Below, piece after piece: positions 40,401-41,273 of a stretch of DNA of 41,273 bases. The stretch's first letter is position 1; every line of letters starts with the position of its first letter. Both the position numbers and the translations under genes were made by a program. This stretch comes from an uncultured Clostridia bacterium (lineage in GTDB: Bacteria; Bacillota; Clostridia; Christensenellales; Aristaeellaceae). The stretch is taken from positions 1-41,273 of the forward strand of contig CALVKT010000051.1 of the NCBI GenBank assembly GCA_944333055.1, in the 5' to 3' direction. The notes under the pieces are model-generated. The model had not been told where the DNA came from, did not search any database, and worked only from the letters and a program-made list of their open reading frames with translations.

Positions 40401-41273
40401 AAACTCCATTTTGCGCAGCATGGTGAAGGGGGAGATGATGCGCGCATACCCTCTGCCCATGTAGTGCGAGTAGGTGTTTTGCAGGTGGATCTCTTCATAG
40501 TAGCGCTGCGGCTCCTGCTCAAGCAGACGCCGCTTTTTGAGATCGTCCAGGGAATGGATGGGCTGAGATTTGAACATGAGCAGCCGCTCGATGATCTGCC
40601 CATCCTGCAGACAGTTGTCGATCAGATAGGACGCGGCGATGAGCGGATCGTTGAGCTGGGGCAGCAGACGCTGCTGGGCTTGCAGGTTTTCGCTCGGCTC
40701 AATGAGCGTTTCCTGATCGAGAATCAGCACGACGTATTCGGGACTGTTGGTCTTGTACATGTACTTCGTCGCCGCATATGCGCCGGTCATGTTCAGGTGT
40801 GCTGCGCTCACGTCAAAGGCTTCCATGCCGGTGACGTCGGTGAGGATCTGCGGATTGACGTTGTTGAAGACGACGGACGATCCGACGACGGCCAGGTCGA
40901 TGTCGTCGCGGCTTTCGAGTTCCCGAAACGTATACCAGGTGATGGCGTCCACCTTGAGCAGCACGTGGTTGGCGAGCGCGAGCACGAGGACGGGAACGAT
41001 GAAAAACGCAAAAAAGCGCAGCCAACCACTTGAGCGGCGCGGCGTGTCCTTCATGGAATTATGGCCTCCTGAAACGCTTCCTCTGAATGTAACGGTATTC
41101 CCGTAAAACATAACATGTTTAATGGCGCTTGTCAAGCAGGGAGGGGCGCGCATTTTTAGGCGGTATGGGAGAGAAAAATGCGCAGGATGCTGTGCATTCT
41201 TCCCTCTTGCAAACTGCGGCAGAAATGGTATAATACCGCTGATTTCAAGCGGTACCGAGACAGGGGAGGGCAA

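Overview
The window looks like a chromosome segment of a moderately GC-rich Bacillota, probably an uncultured gut Clostridia. The signs are AGGAGG-type ribosome binding sites, LacI/ABC sugar loci in the LplB/YtcP style, a BMP-type nucleoside importer, LuxS, DegV, YitT/DUF2179, a SpoVB-like flippase and a GH112 galacto-N-biose/lacto-N-biose phosphorylase, an enzyme typical of mucin- or milk-glycan users. No ribosomal RNA, CRISPR array, phage or transposase gene was seen. The taxonomic placement is an inference.

Layout. 1-736: no convincing gene, but strong hairpins and one 45-codon ORF. 737-13607: a two-arm catabolic locus around a LacI-family regulator (4322-5320). The leftward arm encodes two permeases and a solute-binding protein. 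The rightward arm encodes a ribokinase-like kinase, three different ADP-ribosylglycohydrolase-family proteins, an AbrB-type membrane protein, an AtuA/DUF1446 protein and a DUF4387 protein. The two arms carry the same pseudo-palindromic motif (core AAAACGRTTKCT) at nearly the same distance after their -10 boxes. I read the whole as one regulon for import and breakdown of an unknown, probably ribosyl-type, compound. This is the strongest candidate for an undescribed system.

13608-14190 holds terminators and a tRNA-Gln/tRNA-Glu pair. 14191-18641 holds two membrane proteins (Pr6Pr, TraX), a two-component pair and a DegV protein. 18642-22957 holds a small MITE-like repeat, a YitT protein, an SH3/C39-peptidase-like secreted protein and the luxS-mtnN operon. 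23058-27938 holds GH112 phosphorylase, a flippase, dCMP deaminase, a zinc-ribbon membrane protein and a GNAT acetyltransferase.

27946-37111 is a divergent pair of operons: a BMP-family ABC importer on the minus strand and a three-subunit molybdenum hydroxylase (xanthine dehydrogenase family) with a MocA-like cytidylyltransferase on the plus strand. They plausibly couple purine or nucleoside uptake to purine oxidation. 37150-41273 contains a second, longer copy of the MITE-like repeat, a less GC-rich DUF3267 zincin-like membrane protein, and an MBOAT + SGNH-like pair for acetylation of an exported glycan. The window closes with the promoter of a rightward gene that starts beyond it.
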